Positions 53,660 to 63,769 of a stretch of 64,000 bases of DNA are shown piece by piece. Within the stretch, counting starts at the first letter, position 1, and every line of letters starts with the position of its first letter. Location: the NCBI GenBank assembly GCA_023238725.1, contig CM041548.1, forward strand, positions 17,319,752 through 17,383,751. Direction: 5' to 3'. Position numbers and translations under genes: made by a program. The stretch is from Scortum barcoo. Lineage: Eukaryota > Chordata > Actinopteri > Centrarchiformes > Terapontidae. The notes under the pieces were generated by a model. It worked only from the letters and a program-made list of their open reading frames with translations, did no database searches and had not been told where the DNA came from.

Positions 53660-53890
53660 TTCATTCTCACTGAAAACATAGTTTTGGCCAACCAGGGGCT
53701 CTGTGTTGTGAAGAATTTCAAGTATCTCGGCATCTGTCTCGACACAAGCGGCACAGATGTCGGAAAGAGCTGAATAGAAAATGTTATTTTTGCAGCCAGA
53801 TCAGGTCGTATATTACATTCTGTTTCTGTATATCTCCGTGCTTTCACACCGTCACACTGCCAGACTGTCCTCCAATTTGCTCTTTTTTAA
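53660..53890 (+). mobile_element. LINE reverse-transcriptase fossil
   Basis: From 53681 the plus strand reads VLANQGLCVVKNFKYLGICL then DTSGTD. After a stop it continues in the same frame with RSGRILHSVSVYLRAFTP. FKYLGxxLD followed by an LRxF segment is the arrangement found just after the catalytic palm of non-LTR (CR1/Rex-type) reverse transcriptases. An internal stop and the short length show a dead fragment. It ends about 110 bp before ext1 exon 2. Confidence 0.45.
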
Positions 53891-54006
53891 AAATGCATTT
53901 GTCGTTTTGTCTCACACACTGTGGTGTTTTTCCTGCTAAAATGTGAAATTAAAATGACACGAAACAAATAACTTTGATGCACTGCGCTTGTTCTTCTCTT
54001 TGTTAG

Positions 54007-54100
54007 GTTTGATTACCAGGAGCTCCTCCACAACTCCACCTTCTGTTTGGTGCCTCGAGGTCGACGCCTGGGCTCCTTTCGCTTCCTAGAATCGCTACAG
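54007..54100 (+). CDS. ext1c: ext1 coding exon 2
   Basis: This 94-bp exon follows a TTAG acceptor and ends CTACAG|GTAAAT. Its first base completes the split Arg codon from exon 1, giving EYER-FDYQELLHNSTFC. The translation continues with LVPRGRRLGSFRFLESLQ, the near-invariant end-of-GT47 motif of exostosins. The sequon NST matches the conserved glycosylation site HNATF of human EXT1. The exon ends in phase 0. It lies 49.8 kb downstream of exon 1 and there is no in-frame stop. Confidence 0.95.
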
Positions 54101-56004
54101 GTAAATATATACATTATTCAATGCAACGCACGGCATCAACGGTATTCATTATTCAAGTCTTGTTAGCCACATGATCATGCTGTGGTGGCAGCAGACGTTC
54201 CTTTTTTTTTCCCCCCACATAAGAGATAGCTGTATTTGTGCTTCTGTGCATGCTCTCTGGAAAAATGTGATGTCATGGGATTTAGTAGCAGTTTAATCAG
54301 AAGTGTGATAACAGTTGTGAGGCTGTTTGCTCACGTTGCCAGCTCTGTCACTCAGATCTGCTCAAACCACACCCACACAGTCCTGATCAAACTATGACCT
54401 CATAATCAAGTTAAGTAAATAACTAATAAAGTGATTGGTGCTTCACTTGTAACTGCCTGTACTAACTAAAAAGGACAGCTACACACGGAAGCAGTACGTT
54501 AATGTTAGTTTTTGCCGAAGCCTGTGTCAATCAACCAATTTCAGACCACAGATGACGTACTTCTGAAGGGATGAGGGCCGACGGCGATCGGCGCCAACAT
54601 CTCTGCTTCCAGTGTAAATGTGTTCAGTGCAAATCAGCCACCGCAGTAATGGCAGCAGTGCTTGAGAGTTTAACACACCAATCATCTGCCGGATGTGTCT
54701 ATACTTAATGTTATCGAGCAAAACTCAATATTTTAAGTCGTTTTTCGGGGGCCTTAAGCTGCATAACCCCAACTAGGCCATCATATAATTTACTAAATGT
54801 TGCACACAGTCATCCAAGTTATAAAATACTGCATGTTTTCAGTACCAATCACTCACCTGTAGTTGTAACGTAACACTGAAACGTAACGTTTATATTCTGC
54901 GTAAAAAGTGTTATGCCGCTCGAGTGTTTTAGGGCTCTCCAGTTTCTCTGAGGCCCACATAAACAAACACCTACGATCTCGACATGCTGCGCGCCAACTC
55001 TCTGACAATCTAAACGCTTAGCCGCAGCGTTTCCCTCCGCGAGAGTGACCAGATTATGCTTTCACAGGAAACGGCTCTGATTCAGTGAGATCCAGCTCAT
55101 ATACAGTCAGTCAACAAAGAAGTGCACAGGATGCAGAATGTTTATGTTCCCGGGCTGTGGTTTATGTAGTCTTTTTGGTTATTGACACCTTAATGGTCAC
55201 ATCTGCAAGTGTTTTCCCCAGACCATTGTGTTGCGTCGAGTGCAGATCGTAGCTATAAAGGCTTTATTTGCTATTTGCTGGGCCCTTTTAAACTAAAATG
55301 GGTCCATTAACACACACGGGTGCACACACACACTTATACAAACACTGGTATCGTTCATTTAAGTCCATCAGTGAAATGTGCGAGTACACAAACAATGAAG
55401 AAAACCGCAGGCAATGGAGTGAGAGAACAGTTTAAAGCGCTCTGGTCTCCCTCTCTCCCTCTCTGCCACCCATGTCGAGGGTCTCACACCAGTGCAGGAA
55501 GCTGTAGTGGCTGTTTTTAGATTTGCCAAATGCTGAACTCTCTGGCTGCTACAATGTTCCCTGGCTGCACTGCTCTCTGGGGCTACGTGTGTGTGTGTGT
55601 GTGTGCATGAATAGTCCGGAAGCATGCATAGGAGTGGCAGCCTGCCCCACCGCTGATGTCTGCTGAATGGACAAATCCACACACAGCCCACTTGGCTTGG
55701 CAGCAGGCAGCAGCCATGGTCCCCTTCTTCTTCTTCTTCTTCTTATATCCTCTCTTTCGTACCCTCCTTGCCCTACTCTCTTTTCTCCTTTCAAGGCAAT
55801 TTTTAAGAATTTTTGGTTCTGTATTTTCTTTTTTTTTTTCATTTTGCTGCCAGCCAAGCCCACAAAAGAACTGGCAATTACCAGTGTGGTGGGAAACGTA
55901 CTGACAGCTTTCCAGTATACACACATTTGCACACTTCCTCACACACACATTTACCCAGAGCCTCCCCTCGTCTTCTTCTTCTTCTTCTCCCAATGCAAAC
56001 AAAC

Positions 56005-56005
<1 letters not shown>

Positions 56006-56038
<33 letters not shown>
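56006..56038 (+). repeat. 33-base A run
   Basis: An uninterrupted poly-A tract in intron 2, preceded by TTC repeats. A second 22-base A run lies at 56421-56442. Confidence 0.95.
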
Positions 56039-56039
<1 letters not shown>

Positions 56040-56209
56040 AACCACACAGCACAGGGGCTTTCATATTACCCCACCTCCAGGCAGGGAGGGCTTGAAATGT
56101 TTGAAACTCGCCCTCGGAGTGCCTCGTCTCTCGGGGCGAACTCTCAGGCGAGCCTCGGGCTGCATTTCAAATTTAGAGGCCTTGGATTATCACTCCGGGT
56201 GTCTTTGTG

Positions 56210-56237
56210 TGACCTCGCTGTGACCTCGCTGTAACCC
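56210..56237 (-). promoter_or_regulatory. DR5 nuclear-receptor element (retinoic-acid type)
   Basis: The plus strand reads TGACCT, CGCTG, TGACCT, CGCTG, TAACCC. On the minus strand this is two perfect AGGTCA half-sites as a direct repeat spaced by five bases, the canonical RAR/RXR element, with a third degenerate half-site at the same spacing. It could instead be a chance 11-bp tandem duplication. Confidence 0.45.
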
Positions 56238-57151
56238 GCGGTCGACTCTGACATACACAAACAAACACACACACACACACCAGCCGTCCTATTTGCTCGA
56301 GTGTCCTTCAGCAGGTCTATTCTCAGATGAAATGCGGGAGCTTGGAAGCCCCGGTGGGCCCGATGAGAGCGTTTGATCTCCACCATTTCAGCTGCTGCTG
56401 TTCTCTGGTGGTTTAATTCGAAAAAAAAAAAAAAAAAAAAAAGTGGAGAAAGTGGAAAAAAAAAAAATAACGCTCAGACCTATCAACACTCTGGACCACT
56501 GCGAGTGGAGTAGAGGGAGAGAGAGCTGGATGGGGTGAGAGCAAGAGAGAGAGAAATGGAAAAAGGAGTACAGAGGGAGAAACCGATAGACACACGGAGA
56601 CGGGGGAGAGCAAAGGAGGCCTCGGAAAGCAAAAAAAAAAACAAAAAAAAAAACGGAAGAACATCAAAAACCTGTCAGCGAACGAGGCGATAAAGCAACA
56701 TCAAAAATCAACTTCAATAAAGCGTGATGCCTCCACATATCAACCGGTGCCTTCTTAATCTCCTCCCATCCCTTCATCCCTCTCTCTTTTTTCCCTTCAG
56801 TTTACCTCCCTCCCTGCGTGTGTCCCCTCTGCGGTTGTACCTAATTAGTACACAAAGAGTCCGCCCTTGTCAGCCACATCTGTGTCTGCATCTGTATGAG
56901 TGACAGCCATTAACGAGCCTCTGGGGCTTCACGGGAACGGAGAGAGTTACGAGTTGCCGCTCATTTCGGCCGCCCTATGGGGGTCTTACGCACTCAGTCG
57001 CACATACATTTGCACACAAGGGCACCGATCACATTATCTGCTGAGAAGCTGATCACAGTTAAAGTTACATATGTGGAATTTTTCTTTACACGATACCAGC
57101 TGGTTCATCAGTCTCTCTCTGAAATGTTATATGTGTGTGTGTCCCCTTCAG

Positions 57152-57259
57152 GCGGCGTGCATCCCGGTGCTGCTGAGTAATGGTTGGGAGCTGCCCTTCT
57201 CTGACGTCATACAGTGGAACCAGGCGGTCATTGAGGGAGATGAGAGATTACTACTACAG
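57152..57259 (+). CDS. ext1c: ext1 coding exon 3
   Basis: This is a 108-bp, 36-codon exon with acceptor CCTTCAG and donor CAG|GTGACG, phase 0 at both ends. It encodes [20 protein letters not shown] followed by QWNQAVIEGDERLLLQ. This is the exostosin-domain block that in human EXT1 reads [20 protein letters not shown]. Length and phase equal human exon 3. No defects are seen. Confidence 0.95.
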
Positions 57260-59106
57260 GTGACGCACACATAGACATACAACTAGGACATCCAAATGGC
57301 GGGAGTTACCCTACTGTGCCATTATTGTGCTGTTAAAAATAAAAATCTATCGGAGAAAGTCTCATCACCAGCAGGTGGTATGAACAGATGCCAAATACAA
57401 TGCCAAAATACAGATGACCTACACTCAATATGTTGCCTGAACGCGTCCTGTAGAGACACTGACCGAGAACTGAAGACGCTGCTGCCGCACTGATGAAGTA
57501 CTGTGTCTTTGCGGCCTGTGGAGACACCGTGTACATCTCAAATACTGACTATTACATCCTTGTTCAAGTTCCAAGTCTTGACAAACAAATCCAAATTCGT
57601 AAACTTTGCATAATCACTGTCCAATCATCTTCACGCGACATGTCACAGGTCATTGCTATTAAAGTCAACACAGAGTTACAAAGTGTTTTTTTTTTGGATG
57701 GATATAGATAAATATATGGATTTTTTTAAAAGGAATACCAACACACCTCGCAATCACACTAATAACTTAAAATATAGCCCTGAAACATAAGTTCTCTCTA
57801 CAGTATGTAAATGGTGAAAAAAAAGTGCATTTATATAAAGCTTTTTTACCTTAATGGACAAGGGGCTTTGCAATTGTGCCTCCTGATCACCAAACCAGCC
57901 GCTCTCTATTACCTGTATCGAACGGTGTGGTCACAGGTTGGTGCCTTTTGAGATTAAACACCCCATAGAGGCTTTAATCCAGCTTCAGTTCAAAAGCACT
58001 TACTCACTCATCCTCTGTCTGTGTCTCTTCTCATAGACAGACACACACACACAAATAAGCACAATGAGGAAGCAAAGTCGGTTCGCTTGGCTACAACCTT
58101 TATCTCGCCCCCCCTCACACAAATTACATCATGTCTCCCCCGCATTGATCCGCTTCGATCTTGGACACGAATTGGCATTCAGCTAATGAACAGGAACAAG
58201 CCCCTGAGTGCTCAGAGCAGAGACGTTTTCATATTATGGCAGAACTGGGTTGAATGAGCTGACCTCATTAGTGGTTATTTCTACACACCTGCAAAACCTG
58301 CATGCAAAACCCACGTATAACACACACACACACACACACACACAGATATTCACGCTGTCTAAGATCTGAGGTTAAGGAGTGTGAGGATTCTGCAGAAAAG
58401 CCTGAGTGAGGACAGACACTTGAAAAAAATCCGAGGACGGCGCTGCGGTAAAGCCGTCCTTCAAGATGTACTTAGGGAAAGAAAAGGAGAAAGTGGGAAA
58501 GACGGGGAGAAAGAGGAAGGGGGAGCAAGGTGAAGTGGTGAAACGCAGGGGAGGGGAGGCACGCGAAAGGAAACCAAGAGGTTGATAGATCAAGGACAAG
58601 AATAGAAACTAAAGGGTAGAAAGAGATTTAGCGGCCTCCTGCCTTCCTTAACTGGCGCTCATTAGAAAATGTGTTAGCTGTGTAAAGACAAAGGGCTTTA
58701 AAGGAGTCAACCGCTCACGCTTTTCTCAGTTCAACATGGCTTTCTTCCACTTTGATTGAGCCGCTGAGCTTAACTCTCTAAGTGATTGAATCAATTTTGG
58801 TGATTCACTCGAAAACCCAATGTAGTTCTTACTAATTAAAGTCTAAGTGTTTGAACAACACACCCCAAATCAGTCCTGTGTCAAATGTTGTTTTAGGGGG
58901 ATAAATTAAGCCACCACTTGAGCCTCTTACGTAGTTTTGATCATTTAAATGCCATTTTCCTTCTTTTTCTCGTTTCCAGTCTATTCTAAAAGGCACTTGC
59001 TTTAAAGTAAATCTCTTTGTGGCTTTTGTTTCTTTGCTCTTCTTAAAAAATAATCCTCATTTCAATGTCTGGATCTTTTTTTACTCTTCTCATCTTTTGT
59101 CCTCAG
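57260..59106 (+). other. ext1 intron 3
   Basis: This 1,847-bp intron has donor GTGACG and acceptor CCTCAG. It holds a CA microsatellite and a purine-rich stretch at about 58470-58620, otherwise nothing recognisable. Confidence 0.9.
58321..58344 (+). repeat. (CA)12 microsatellite
   Basis: A CA run in intron 3. Confidence 0.95.
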
Positions 59107-59226
59107 GTGCCATCCACAGTGAGAGCAGTGGGAAACGAAAGAGTCCTGGCCCTCAGACAGAGGACCCAGATGTTGTGGGAAGCCTACTTTTCCTCGGTGG
59201 ACAAGATAGTCCTTACCACACTGGAG
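59107..59226 (+). CDS. ext1c: ext1 coding exon 4
   Basis: This is a 120-bp, 40-codon exon with acceptor CCTCAG and donor GAG|GTCAGC, phase 0 at both ends. It encodes VPSTVRAVGNERVLALRQRT and then QMLWEAYFSSVDKIVLTTLE. The second half is nearly identical to human EXT1. The first ten residues are more divergent, as expected for a fish paralogue. It forms the linker from the GT47 domain toward the GT64 domain. Confidence 0.95.
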
Positions 59227-60019
59227 GTCAGCCTCAGCCATAACCCGCTCAGCATAAAGACTTAGTCACAGGAAGTGGCAAAATGAAATTCATCTGCGAT
59301 GTCTTTGTGAACTATGTTGATCTAGATGCTTGGTGACACACACTGTGTTTACACTTTTTTTGTTTTAAAATGCATCTTGGGCAATCACAATTGTACAGCC
59401 CTAAGTACGAGTGTAAACAACCACTGAGATGCACAGTGATCGAATGTGTCTCCAACAAGAGTGTAACAGGAAAATTACATAATCAATGCATCTTTACTCA
59501 AAAATTTGTTATCAAAGAGGGAGGAAGAAAGCTCTTGCAGCCTACAAACAAAACCAGCACGCTCATCCTGTTGCTTACAGGACAAGAAGTTCATGCGTTT
59601 TTTTTTCAGAAGACATAGAAAAGTTGGAAGAAATGTTCATATCAGTGTTCGACTTGCAATTTGAAGTTGGAGACAACGGATTTCTGGGAGCTACAGTATC
59701 TCCACTAACAAAAGATCCATATAGGCAGCCATGCAAAAGTTGCTACAGTAAGCTATTTTAATGGTGTAAGATTCAAGGCTAGCAGTCAGGGGAAAAACAG
59801 ACCAAATATAAATCGATACAGAACCCAAACAGCTGTGCCCCAGCACAAACTGAAAAATAGTATTTCCTTGACCTGTGCTGCAAACCGTGTGCATCAGTGT
59901 TGTCTTTTATAGGTTGGAAAAAGAGGACAGCAGAGGAAACAGTGTCATTAATAGTTGGTTCTTGTTTTTGGGGATAAAAACAAATATCTGTCATAAAAAA
60001 GCAAAAGCTTGCAGGTAAT

Positions 60020-60160
60020 CGGTGTTATCCGCCATCTGGCTACGACTATTTCTGTTGTGCATCATGCGGCGCCCTCCGCTGATGAGGTATCATTAATGGT
60101 TCTGCACAAAACTGGTGGAAATGCAGGCCGGTACGCTAGATGGCACCGAGGCTCCAAGAA
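60020..60160. repeat. short fold-back element
   Basis: GCCATCTGGCTAC at 60031 and GTACGCTAGATGGC at 60131-60144 form imperfect inverted ends (GCCATCT/AGATGGC) about 100 bp apart, in intron 4. They may be the termini of a small MITE. No target-site duplication was confirmed. Confidence 0.3.
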
Positions 60161-61506
60161 TCCTGAACGCAACCAGTTAAGGAACAAGAGCTAATTTGGT
60201 GTAAAAGGGGTAATAGTTTATACAGAAGATGTATTTTTACCATTGAATCCATTGTAATAAAAACCATTACTCATCTGTGGAGCAGTTTTTACAACAGAAG
60301 AGGGATAAATAGAGGCTTCAATTAAAGTGCTGAGATAGAAGAAGTAAATCTTAGTTTTTACCCTCATTATCTACCACTAGATATACTCCCACAGATATAC
60401 TATTGCTTTTGGCTGGTGAGTACTGGCGAGAAACCTGATTGAAACATTTCAAACACTCCTACCACACAATTCAGTTCAGGAATGTGCAGCAGCATCCAGT
60501 GAAAACATCTACCAAAAAGAATCAGCCTCTGTAAACACAGGCTTTCTGTTCAACACACTGCCGTAGTTGATACCTCGCTGCAGTTTACTGCCTGTGTGCT
60601 ATCATCAGTCCTCTTTCAGAGAGGCTTTCCAGCAGAGTTTTCACATTTGAATCCAACCCCCCTCCTATCATTATGATTATGGGGTTGGATCTTGGCCCAT
60701 GCTCTACATTTCAACTCTATCTCTGCTCTGTGTTGTACTAATAGGTCTAGGGAGCATTTCAAAGCAGTCCACATCCGCTCTGCCTGCTGTCTGGGAGAAA
60801 TCCCCTAATGTATAGAAATGATATATCATTACGTTGCAGATATCAGTCTCAACCTGCTAGATTCTGCCTCGCTGCTCGCTATTATCAGCCCCTGAGAAAT
60901 GTTTCTTTTTCAATGCTACAGGTCAGGGTCAGAAAAAGTTTAATCTTTGAAAGAGTCTATGCAATATACAAAAGAACCGGAGAGCTGCCTGGATTATTTC
61001 CCCTGATTTTCTAGCATGAAGTCTTGCTCATACATATATCTTTCTCTCTGTCTGTCTTTTGTTTTACCCTTGTGTCTCTGAACAAGCTGAGAAGCAATGT
61101 ACTTCAAAGGTAGTTGCTCCACCAAGGAGAATGTCATTTGAAGGTTAGCCCAAGGGTTAACATGAAAAGAAATGAGAAACTCCTTATATGAGCAGTTTTT
61201 GCATGCGCTGCCAGTGTCAATTTTATCACATACAAAAAAAACAACAGATTTAACCCCTTTGAAATCAGACAAAATCACACAGTGAGTAGTGAGTTTTGCA
61301 CTCTGATGTGTATAAAGGCGAGTCTGGTAACCCCTAGTGTATTTGCTGCTGGGGACTTATGCTAGAGATAATAAAGGAGAGGTTCTGGAGGTTGGTGATA
61401 AGCTGCTTATATACATACAGCATCCAGAGGGGAACTTCTCTCCATGGGACACAGCTGTGCAGTCAGCCCGAGGTCAGTGAGGCAGAGGGCTTCAGAGTGG
61501 ATACCA

Positions 61507-61533
61507 CTGCTGCTGCTGCTGCTGCTGCTGCTG
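61507..61533 (+). repeat. (CTG)9 trinucleotide repeat
   Basis: Nine perfect CTG units in intron 4, about 280 bp upstream of exon 5. Confidence 0.95.
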
Positions 61534-61809
61534 TGTGGACACCTCCTGTTGGTGCGAAATAGGAAGTACACACAGCATATCATTAGGGATTGCTGTAATA
61601 TGCAAACACAAGTGTGTCAGGTCTCCAATTTCAGTGGAGTTTGCATGAAGCTTCAAGACTCTCATCCACCGGCTTAGAGGGGAAAAAATAAATGTGGTGC
61701 AGGCTTATACGAGATGAGCACAACAGCCACTTCACAGCACAAGCGAACATGTTCTCTCTGCCTCTGACACTGCAACCCCCATCCTCTTTTTTTTCCTCTC
61801 CCTTCCCAG

Positions 61810-61942
61810 ATCATTAAGGACCGCGTGTTCTCTCACATATCGAGGAACAAGTACATGTGGAACTCCCTGCCAGGAGGTCTGCTGGTCCTGCCCGAGTACT
61901 CCACTCACCTCGCACATTTCCCTTTCTACTACCTGGGACTAG
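61810..61942 (+). CDS. ext1c: ext1 coding exon 5
   Basis: This 133-bp exon has acceptor CTTCCCAG and donor TAG|GTAAAC, entering in phase 0 and leaving in phase 1. It encodes IIKDRVFSHISRNKYMWNSL, PGGLLVLPEYSTHLAHFPFY and then YLGL plus a split Gly. Human EXT1 has the equivalent IIQDRIFKHISRNSLIWN and PGGLFVLPQYSS. The block joins the two catalytic domains. No defects are seen. Confidence 0.94.
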
Positions 61943-62521
61943 GTAAACAGACACACTTCATTTAAATGAGCTTGCACAATATGCAAATCAGGACTCGGGA
62001 TGGTGATGAGACTATTGTATCAGAGCTGTGGGGGTAGAGATGAGTAATCAGCGCTCAACAGGAAAATCATAATCAAAAATTTACTAAAGTCTTTGTCGGT
62101 ATTAGTTTTAATTTTGCAGTTGTGCTGAAATATATGCTGCAAATCTGGTTCCTTATCATTTCTATTTAAAGGCACTATGTGAAGATGTTTATGTGATTAT
62201 TAAAATTTTTCTTATGATTATAATGGCATACATTAAGTTTTTGTTTGTACAATATTTGAACAGTCTTGGTGAAATTTGGTGCAGTCTATATGTTAATTTT
62301 TTAGCACAATCTTTTTTCTGCCAGTAGGGGGCACCAAAAATGAAAAATTTCAAATTCAATCGTCATTTTCAAAATAGTGGCATCAAATTGTTCTGTTGGT
62401 CCTTGACGGACTAATGCAGCTGTACTTGTCTATGTTTCTTGTACAGAGAAGCAGCTAATAAATATACCAGCAGGTCATATATTCTCTTTTGCCCTCATTG
62501 TTTTTCTGTGACCTTGTTCAG
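61943..62521 (+). other. ext1 intron 5
   Basis: This 579-bp intron has donor GTAAAC and acceptor TTGTTCAG. It includes a CTCF-like core motif at 62321-62335, otherwise AT-rich. Confidence 0.9.
62321..62335 (+). promoter_or_regulatory. CTCF-like motif
   Basis: CCAGTAGGGGGCACC matches the core CTCF consensus CCASYAGRKGGCRSY closely. It sits in an AT-rich intron 5. Occupancy is unknown, and such motifs are also spread by transposons in fish. Confidence 0.4.
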
Positions 62522-62642
62522 GCATCGGTCCAGGTCCAGAGTTCACTGCTGTCATCCATGCTGTCTCCCCATTGGTGTCCCAGTCTCAGCCCATCATGAA
62601 GCTACTTCAGGTGGTCTCCAAGTCAAAATACTGCTCTCGCAG
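62522..62642 (+). CDS. ext1c: ext1 coding exon 6: start of GT64 domain, with 2 extra bases at its 3' end
   Basis: The acceptor is TTGTTCAG and the donor AG|GTAAAA, followed by an A-rich run. The first two bases complete the split Gly codon. The reading continues [20 protein letters not shown] and SQPIMKLLQVVSKSKYCSR, the GT64 entry block (human [22 protein letters not shown]). Human EXT1 ends this exon at YCAQ in phase 0. Here the exon runs two bases further (TCT CGC AG), so it ends in phase 2 while exon 7 must start in phase 0. Joining as seen shifts the frame and reaches a stop inside exon 7. An internal CAG|GTGGTC donor at 62611 would restore phase, but only by deleting conserved residues. 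The exon itself is certain; its functional 3' border is not. Confidence 0.88.
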
Positions 62643-62872
62643 GTAAAAAAAAAAAAAAAAGAAAAAAGAAACTACTGATTAAATTAAATATGATGTAGCC
62701 ACAAATGGTTCCACAAACTTGTATAGTAAAACTTTGGGATTTTGATGATATTTAAACAAAGGGACATACTTTAACCAACCCCACTGCTTGATTGATGTCA
62801 GCAGCTATTTCTGATCAGTCCAATGTGTGATGATCGTATTATGTAAAAATCCTTCTTCCCCTGCTGCCACAG

Positions 62873-62968
62873 ATCATCATTCTCTGGAACAGCGAGAAGC
62901 CACCACCCAGTCGGAGCAAATGGCCTCCCATGCCCGTCCCTCTCACTGTGACAGACGGCAGGAGGAAG
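62873..62968 (+). CDS. ext1c: ext1 coding exon 7
   Basis: This is a 96-bp, 32-codon exon with acceptor TGCCACAG and donor AAG|GTGAGG. Read in the conserved frame it encodes IIILWNSEKPPPSRSKWPPM then PVPLTVTDGRRK. It matches human [20 protein letters not shown] in length and core residues, and belongs to the GT64 nucleotide-sugar binding region. The frame is inferred from conservation and from in-phase joining to exon 8. It does not follow from exon 6 as sequenced. Confidence 0.92.
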
Positions 62969-63398
62969 GTGAGGACCAGTGCCACTCACAGCTCAGGCTG
63001 AGGCCCGCTCTGACGTCTGAGTGGCAGCACGACAAACAGTTGCTCAGTCTGTTTATGCATCTCTCTCTTTCTTTCACTGCGCAGTCCTTCTCCTCGATAT
63101 GCGTGTTTCTCAGTCTTCTCTCCTATCCTTGTACATCTGACATGTCCACTGATCCGTGCGGCGTTCGCTTTCATAAATGTCACTCACTCTCAACATTTCT
63201 TCTCCGTCTCCCTTTCACTCTCTGTCTTCTTTTTTATAAGATCCCATGGAAAAATCTATAGTGATTCACTCATCTCAGTCACTCGGCTTGATTTACTGTA
63301 ATATGATCATCTCTCTCTCTAATTCTCAGAGTATCTCCGAGCACGGGCAAGACAACATATAGCCCACAGTAAGATTTACTACTGTATTTCTTTTTCAG

Positions 63399-63485
63399 AC
63401 CACCAGTCGGTTCCTACCTCATGTTGCCATAGAGACAGAAGCAGTGCTGAGTCTGGATGAGGATACAGTCCTGCTGACCAGTGAG
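63399..63485 (+). CDS. ext1c: ext1 coding exon 8: GT64 DXD motif
   Basis: This is an 87-bp, 29-codon exon with acceptor TTTTTCAG and donor GAG|GTGTGT, phase 0 at both ends. It encodes TTSRFLPHVAIETEAV and LSLDEDTVLLTSE. The segment LDEDT carries the Asp-X-Asp metal/UDP-sugar motif typical of GT64 transferases, and it is intact. The exon is one codon shorter than human exon 8 near its 5' end (TTSRFLP against VMSSRFLP). Confidence 0.93.
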
Positions 63486-63608
63486 GTGTGTGCGTACACT
63501 TGTTAGTAATAAATGCACAGCAGAACTGTACCAAAAAAAAAAAAAAAAATCAATATTCCTGAGCAAAGTTGTGACAGTGTGTAAGTGTTCCACGTCTGTA
63601 CTGTGCAG

Positions 63609-63769
63609 GTGAACTTTGCCTTCTTGGTGTGGCGGAGCTTCCCTGAGCGGATCGTGGGCTACCCTCCCCGGAGCCACTTCTGGGATCCCCTGAAGCGTGC
63701 CTGGGGCTACACCTCTAAATGGACCAACGACTACTCCATCGTCCTGACTGGAGCTGCCTTCTACCACAG
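63609..63769 (+). CDS. ext1c: ext1 coding exon 9
   Basis: This 161-bp exon has acceptor TGTGCAG and donor CACAG|GTACAC, entering in phase 0 and leaving in phase 2. It encodes VNFAFLVWRSFPERIVGYPP, RSHFWDPLKRAWGYTSKWTN and DYSIVLTGAAFYH. This is the most conserved GT64 stretch of exostosins. Size and exit phase match human exon 9. Reading through the donor meets TGA at 63795-63797, which supports the splice site. The following exons, encoding roughly the last 115 residues, lie outside the window. Confidence 0.94.

Larger units (their letters stand above)
4239..54006 (+). other. ext1 intron 1 (49.8 kb)
   Basis: The donor AG|GTAAGA at 4239 and acceptor TTAG at 54006 bound a single intron of 49,768 bp. 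A very long first coding intron is also a feature of mammalian EXT1. I found no nested protein-coding or tRNA gene. The open frames inside are translations of simple repeats, purine/pyrimidine tracts or transposon remnants. Entries below cover its recognisable contents; the remainder is anonymous non-coding DNA that may hide enhancers. Confidence 0.9.
54101..57151 (+). other. ext1 intron 2
   Basis: This 3,051-bp GT-AG intron contains a GT run (55587-55605), TTC runs near 55725-55743 and 55970-55988, two long A runs, a GA-rich tract at about 56510-56640 and a DR5-type motif at 56210-56226. No gene is seen. Confidence 0.9.
59227..61809 (+). other. ext1 intron 4
   Basis: This 2,583-bp intron has donor GTCAGC and acceptor CTTCCCAG. 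It holds the small fold-back near 60.0-60.16 kb and the (CTG)9 run. No gene is seen. Confidence 0.9.

Noticed and set aside
55583..56047. Overlapping open frames on both strands in intron 2
   Set aside because: Dominated by poly-Lys/poly-Phe and Thr-His repeats produced by A runs and CA/TTC microsatellites.
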